Assembly: GCA_946807835.1 (NCBI GenBank)
Contig: OX327696.1
Coordinates: 9,932,501 to 9,996,500, forward strand
Reading direction: 5' to 3'
DNA from: Ailanthus altissimus
Lineage: Eukaryota; Streptophyta; Magnoliopsida; Sapindales; Simaroubaceae
Length of the DNA: 64,000 bases
How positions within the stretch are numbered: position 1 is the stretch's first letter; each line of letters begins with the position of its first letter. Under the pieces are notes generated by a model, which saw nothing but the letters and a program-made list of their open reading frames with translations, had not been told where the DNA came from and searched no databases. A program made the translations under genes and the position numbers. Positions 59,974-64,000 of this stretch are shown here, piece after piece.

Positions 59974-61810
59974 TGTTGAGTGTGGTTCGATGCTTATAGA
60001 GTCCAGTGTGCATATATATCGGATCCGTCAGCTCACATGGGTGAGTTATATATCTTAATGCTTCGAGATTATATTTCAAAAAATCTTGTGGCCATAAGTA
60101 TATAACCCTGGAAAAGAGTTTTTTCGTAGGGTTAAACTATATTGTAAAAGTGTTTACATATATTATTTATCAAAATACGAATCTGGAGATAAATTCACGG
60201 ATGAACACATGGATATTTGACGATGGTGATCTATGTCTGCACTCATCCAAGATATAAGTGACGGAAGGATTATACGAATATATTATGACCTCAGCTTGTA
60301 TGGTCTAACGCATTGATTTTTAATATCCATGACATGTACGTAGGGCATTGTTCACAGACTCATACAAGAGTTCTATTTGACAAATTAGGCATGGACATAG
60401 GGAGTCCCACAATATGAAGTGTACTCGTTGTGTACTGAGGCAGCGTACTGGATTAAATAGTTCAATTTGATAAATTTTAGCAAACCAGGATATTTGTTTC
60501 AGGTTTCCTTAAGATGTGCACGTGTAAACATTTAAGAGTTAAGTACATTAATTGGTTAATAATAATTATTGACCAATGGGATGATGACACGTGGCACATT
60601 ATAGGTCATTTATTGTTTGACTTAAAAATGCCCAAAATGACCTTACTTGTAAGACAAGCAAAGTCATTTTTATTCAAAAATATTTTGAATAAATAATTTT
60701 ATTAATAATTATTATTATTATATTGTTATCAAGTCAAATAATTGTTATAATAAGAAGTATGACATTTAAAAAAAAGTGGGGATAATGTGTTTGATAAAGA
60801 GATGGAAATGAATTTATTAATATAAAAATTAAAGTTTCATTTTTCCAACTCATGAAATGCGACCATTCCCATTTGTTAATAATACAAAATTATTTTGTAT
60901 TGAAAAGTCAATAAATGCTAGTAGACTAAAATAAATGGCAAGAATGGCAATACTTGGTGGGGGCTTAGTTGACTTATTAATGGAGGAAAATAAAGCAAAT
61001 AAAACAAAAACAAAAGATTGTTTCATTTGAAGTGTTTGGTTCGGCCATTTCATTTCCACATGAAGACAACATTATTTTGTCTTAATTTTATATGTTAAAA
61101 AGGCAATAATTGAAAAACATGAAGGCTTGGGATGCATATTTTTATGGGGCTATTTGTCACTTATCAAATAAGGCAAGTTTGTCTATAAAAATAAAGTGTT
61201 TCATTTGTGCAATTGTTGATGAAAATTTTGGTCAAATGATGAGTGAGAAAAGTGAGAGCAAAGTTGTTTGTTTTTATTTTTTTTCAATAGTTGAAACAAA
61301 AACTATTCATCTTATTCTCATCAAGTTGGCCAACCATTGTTGGAATAATGGAAAGTTGTGTTTGTTTATTTCAATTGTTGAATAAAATAATAATAATTTA
61401 ATTACTTTGAAACAAATTAAAGTAGTTAAAGTATTTAGCTACAATTTAGTTTAAAGAGTTTAAACTTAATTAAAAGTGTTTAATCAAAATATGATGTTTA
61501 AGAGTTAAACACCATTACTAAAAATTGGAGCTGCTATTTTAGTGACTCAAACCCACTTCAGTTGGGTCCTAGAATTACTAGTGAGTGCACTTCGTGATGG
61601 ACTCCAATCAGTAAATTTTCATAGGCGTGATAAGTGATTCTCGATCTTTTTTTTATTAGAGTAATTAAACTTAATTTTTAAATGTGTTTATTGCATTAGA
61701 AAATTAGATTTCTAATTCTGTTGCATTATATTTATGTATGTGATTCATAAATTTTATTGTAATAAAACACACCACATGCATGCACCCTAGAACATTAGCA
61801 CACTTTTACC

Positions 61811-62958
61811 TACAATAAAAGATATTCAGTCTAGTATACAGTGCCCGACTATTAATGCAAACAATTTTGAGATCAAGCCAAGTATTATTCAGATGTTATA
61901 TAAGTCTATACAATTTAGCGGTGCTCCTAATAGAGATCCCAACATGCATATTGTGAATTTTTTGGAGATTTATGATACATTTAAGTTTAATGGAGTCTTA
62001 GATGATGCCATCAGGCTGCGACTATTTTCTTTCTCATTAAGGGGACAAGGTCAATAGTTAGTTGATGTCATTGCTGTCATGATCCATATCGACGTGGGAC
62101 GACTTAGCCTAGAAGTTCTTAGCAAAGTTTTTTCTATCAGCGAAAATAACAAAGATGAAGAATGACATCACCTCATTTATGTAGATTGATAGAGAGTCAT
62201 TATATGAGGCATAAAAGCATTTTAAGGGCATGCTGAAGAAGTGTTCTCACCATGGAGTTCTTAAATAGATATTAGTCTAGAAATTCTACAACGGACTAGT
62301 AGGTCATTTAAGGACAATTTTCGATGTTGCTGCTGGAGGGGCTTTGATGAATAAATTCATAGATGAAGCATATGAATTATTGGAAGAGATGACATCAAAT
62401 AGCTATCAATGGCCTGCTGAGAGTGTTACACCAAGAAAGGTTACTGGAGTTCATGATATTGATGCATTCAATGCATTAGCTATACAAATCAATAAATTGA
62501 CCAAGAGATTCGATACCATGAATACCATTAAGACTCAAAATGTGACTTGTGACTTCTGTTGTAACAATCACATGAATGGGCATTGCATGGAGTCCACAAG
62601 CTATGTAGAAAACTATAATAAACAACAAAATAATCTACATTCGAACTATTATAATTTAGGATAGATGAATCATCTTAATTTTTCTCGGGGTAACAACCAA
62701 GTACAGCAACCTAAACCTAACCCACCTAAATTTTATCCCCCACAAGAGAAAAAACTAGCATTGGAAGAGATGATTATGCAATATATAAAGTCTAATAATG
62801 TTATCTTGCAGAACCATTTTGCATCCTTAAAAACTTTAAAAACTCAAATAGAGCAACTTGCTACAGCCTTAATAACCGACCTCAATGGACTTTACCAAGA
62901 AACAACACTGAGGTTAATCCAAAAGGAGATAAAGAGCAATGCAAAGCTATTTCTTTGA
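61811..62958 (+). pseudogene. Athila gag, main part (dead)
   Basis: Reads TINANNFEIKPSIIQMLYKS, then GAPNRDPNMHIVNFLEIYDT and FKFNGVLDDAIRLRLFSFSL. After shifts come LMNKFIDEAYELLEEMTSN, YQWPAESVTPRKVTGVHDID and ALAIQINKLTKRF. These are the classic Athila gag blocks ('MIQ...F.GLP.EDPN.HI.NFLEI.D.FK.NGV..DAIRLRLFPFSL', 'NEAYELLE.MA.NNYQWP.ER'). A cysteine-rich piece reads CDFCCNNHMNGHC. The frame at 62665-62958 continues with FSRGNNQ, PPKFYPPQEK and NPKGDKEQCKAISLRSG, the last in another frame. The segment encoding WAQKFL-type text is scrambled. Confidence 0.88.
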
Positions 62959-63286
62959 GAAGTGGTCAAGAATTGCAGTCCAACAGTGCAGAAAGGAGAA
63001 AAATACAAAAAATAGTGCAAAACAGTAGGAAAGTGCAGAAATTATTACAGAACATGATATGCAGTAGTAGAAAAGTATATGAAATAGTGCATAAATGCAG
63101 AAAATGTAGATGCAATAGCACAACCCAGTAAAATTCAGCAGAAACATGCAGTTTAGCCTATCCATCCACCTTCACTATTCCCTCAAAGGCTACAGAAACA
63201 TAAGTTGGATAAGCAGTTTTCATAGTTCTTAGATATCTTTAGAAAACTTCACATTAACATACTTTTTTACAGATGCTTTGAAATAA
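62959..63286 (+). repeat. Low-complexity expansion in Athila gag-protease linker
   Basis: Repeated, loosely spaced agtgcagaaa / gtgcaaaac / atgcagaaaa motifs follow SLRSGQELQ. They look like a slippage-derived expansion of a Gln/Lys-rich linker. The minus-strand frame at 62947-63165 is its shadow. Confidence 0.55.
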
Positions 63287-63838
63287 ATGTCAAGTTATGT
63301 GAAGTTTATGAAGGATATCTTATCAAAGAAGAGGAGATTAGCAGAGTATAAAACTGTAGCCCTCACTGAAGAATGTAGCGTTATCTTGCAAAAGAATTTG
63401 CCACCAAAGTTGAAAGATTCATGCAGTTTCACTATCTCATACACTATAGGGAAGAAATTCTTTAGGAGAGCCTTATGTGATTTAGGCGCCAGCATCAACT
63501 TAATACCAATAATCATATACAGAAAGTTAGGTTTGGGGGAGGCTAAACCTACTAATCTCACATTGCAATTGGCCAACCATTCACTCATGTATCCAATGAG
63601 CATTATTAAAGATGTTTTGGTAAAGGTTGATAAGTTCATCTCTCTAGTGGAATTTATAGTGTTGGATATGGAGGAGGATCGTAAAGTACCCATCATACTA
63701 GAAAAACCATTCTTAGCCATAGAAAGAACCCTTATTGATGTTCAAAAAAGGAAATTAACTATAAGGGTGCAGAACGAGGAAGTAACATTCAATGTTTTCA
63801 AAGCTATGAAAGAGCCAAGTAAAAAGAGGAATGTATGA
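63287..63838 (+). pseudogene. Athila protease region, readable frame of a dead pol
   Basis: A 183-codon frame. It begins SSYVKFMKDILSKKRRL, then EECSVILQKNLPPKLKDSCS and FTISYTIGKKFFRRALCDLG. Next come ASINLIPIIIYRKLGLGEAK, VDKFISLVEFIVLDMEEDRK and VPIILEKPFLAIERTLIDVQ. It is the Athila retropepsin: CDLGAS is the usual active-site form in this lineage, and VPIILGRPFLATG is the usual second block, here changed to EKPFLAI. It ends at a stop at 63838, where Athila pol normally continues toward RT, so this is the last intact piece of a broken polyprotein. The antisense frame at 63295-63720 is a shadow. Confidence 0.88.
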
Positions 63839-64000
63839 GCATTGATGTTTTTGATAACAAGAGGTTTTCAACAAAAATAGTATTCAAAATTCTCTAGAAG
63901 ATACTGTAGTAAATGGAGATGAGGTAGAGAGAAGTGAAGCTCAAGAGTACTTATATGTTTTAAGCTTTTCTCCAAGATTTGATAGATTCATGATAAGAGT
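63839..64000 (+). other. Continuation of Athila pol linker to window end
   Basis: Between the protease stop and the window end the frames are broken. Pieces such as EDTVVNGDEVERSEAQEYLY look like the acidic linker that precedes RT in Athila elements. RT, integrase and the 3' LTR would lie beyond position 64000. Confidence 0.45.

Larger units (their letters stand above)
55392..61810 (+). mobile_element. Angela-like Copia solo LTR, copy D, with two nested insertions
   Basis: Starts TGTTGGAACTAGTGC, with an exact 5-bp target duplication cctac (55387-55391 and 61811-61815) and uninterrupted Athila gag on both sides. Removing the MULE at 55735-56781 (plus its duplicate) and the gypsy LTR at 57188-59973 (plus its duplicate) leaves about 2.57 kb homologous to copies A-C. 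The last bases (cactttta) no longer show the CCAACA end. The minus-strand frame at 59879-60079 straddles the edge of the gypsy LTR and is not a gene. Confidence 0.85.

Noticed and set aside
62947..63165. 72-codon minus-strand frame rich in F, C and I, resembling a membrane peptide
   Set aside because: Antisense of the agtgcagaaa-type repeat expansion in the Athila linker.
63295..63720. 141-codon minus-strand frame
   Set aside because: Exact antisense shadow of the Athila protease frame.
1..64000. Endogenous pararetrovirus or other viral insertion
   Set aside because: All RT, integrase and RNase H pieces carry Ty1-copia or Ty3-gypsy domain order and LTRs; no movement or coat protein signature was seen.
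1..64000. Functional tRNA or rRNA genes
   Set aside because: Only degenerate pol III box-like strings within SINE-like sequences were found; no cloverleaf-capable tRNA or rRNA segment was recognised by eye.

Overview
The window looks like nuclear DNA of a flowering plant, most likely a eudicot. It is very AT-rich, has spliced genes with GT-AG introns, and is packed with plant-type transposable elements: Copia, Athila/Tat Ty3-gypsy, CACTA, MULE and SINE. No bacterial, organellar or viral gene set is visible, and the species cannot be named from the sequence.

Only two host genes are convincing. Both encode GT61-family (DUF563) Golgi glycosyltransferases and both lie on the minus strand. The gene at 6111-7911 has three exons and looks intact. 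The gene at 40714-42611 has the same three-exon plan but carries one -1 frameshift in the conserved catalytic region. They look like former near neighbours that were pushed about 33 kb apart by insertions.

Layout. 1-5042: a truncated Athila-type Ty3-gypsy 5' end (LTR, primer binding site, gag start) carrying a probable Tat-like solo LTR, followed by a 3 x 104 bp tandem repeat. 6-8 kb: GT61 gene 1. 9.6-11.3 kb: a SINE and a MULE-type element with a GC-rich core. 15.3-24.9 kb: a dead Copia element on the minus strand holding two Angela-like solo LTRs, one of them with a rearranged junction. 28.9-33.8 kb: a dead Tat-type Ty3-gypsy element holding a third Angela-like solo LTR. 33.8-40.65 kb: an LTR-like direct repeat pair, a 1.4 kb solo LTR, and a 4.2 kb CACTA element that has captured gene fragments, including one resembling the N-terminus of RMD5/GID2. 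40.7-42.6 kb: GT61 gene 2. 43.5-53.3 kb: an unidentified decayed coding region split by a complete but dead Copia element (TSD gtagg) and followed by two minisatellite-like arrays. 53.7-64 kb: the 5' half of a dead Athila element. Its gag is interrupted by a fourth Angela-like LTR, which itself contains a fold-back MULE and a 2.8 kb gypsy solo LTR.

Nothing here works together as a pathway. The window is a nested transposon graveyard around a split GT61 pair. I did not find an evident new molecular system. The observations most worth following are the CACTA with captured fragments, the filler-repaired LTR junction, the two MULE elements with 9-bp TSDs, and the fact that five diverged TSD pairs differ only by C/T or G/A transitions.
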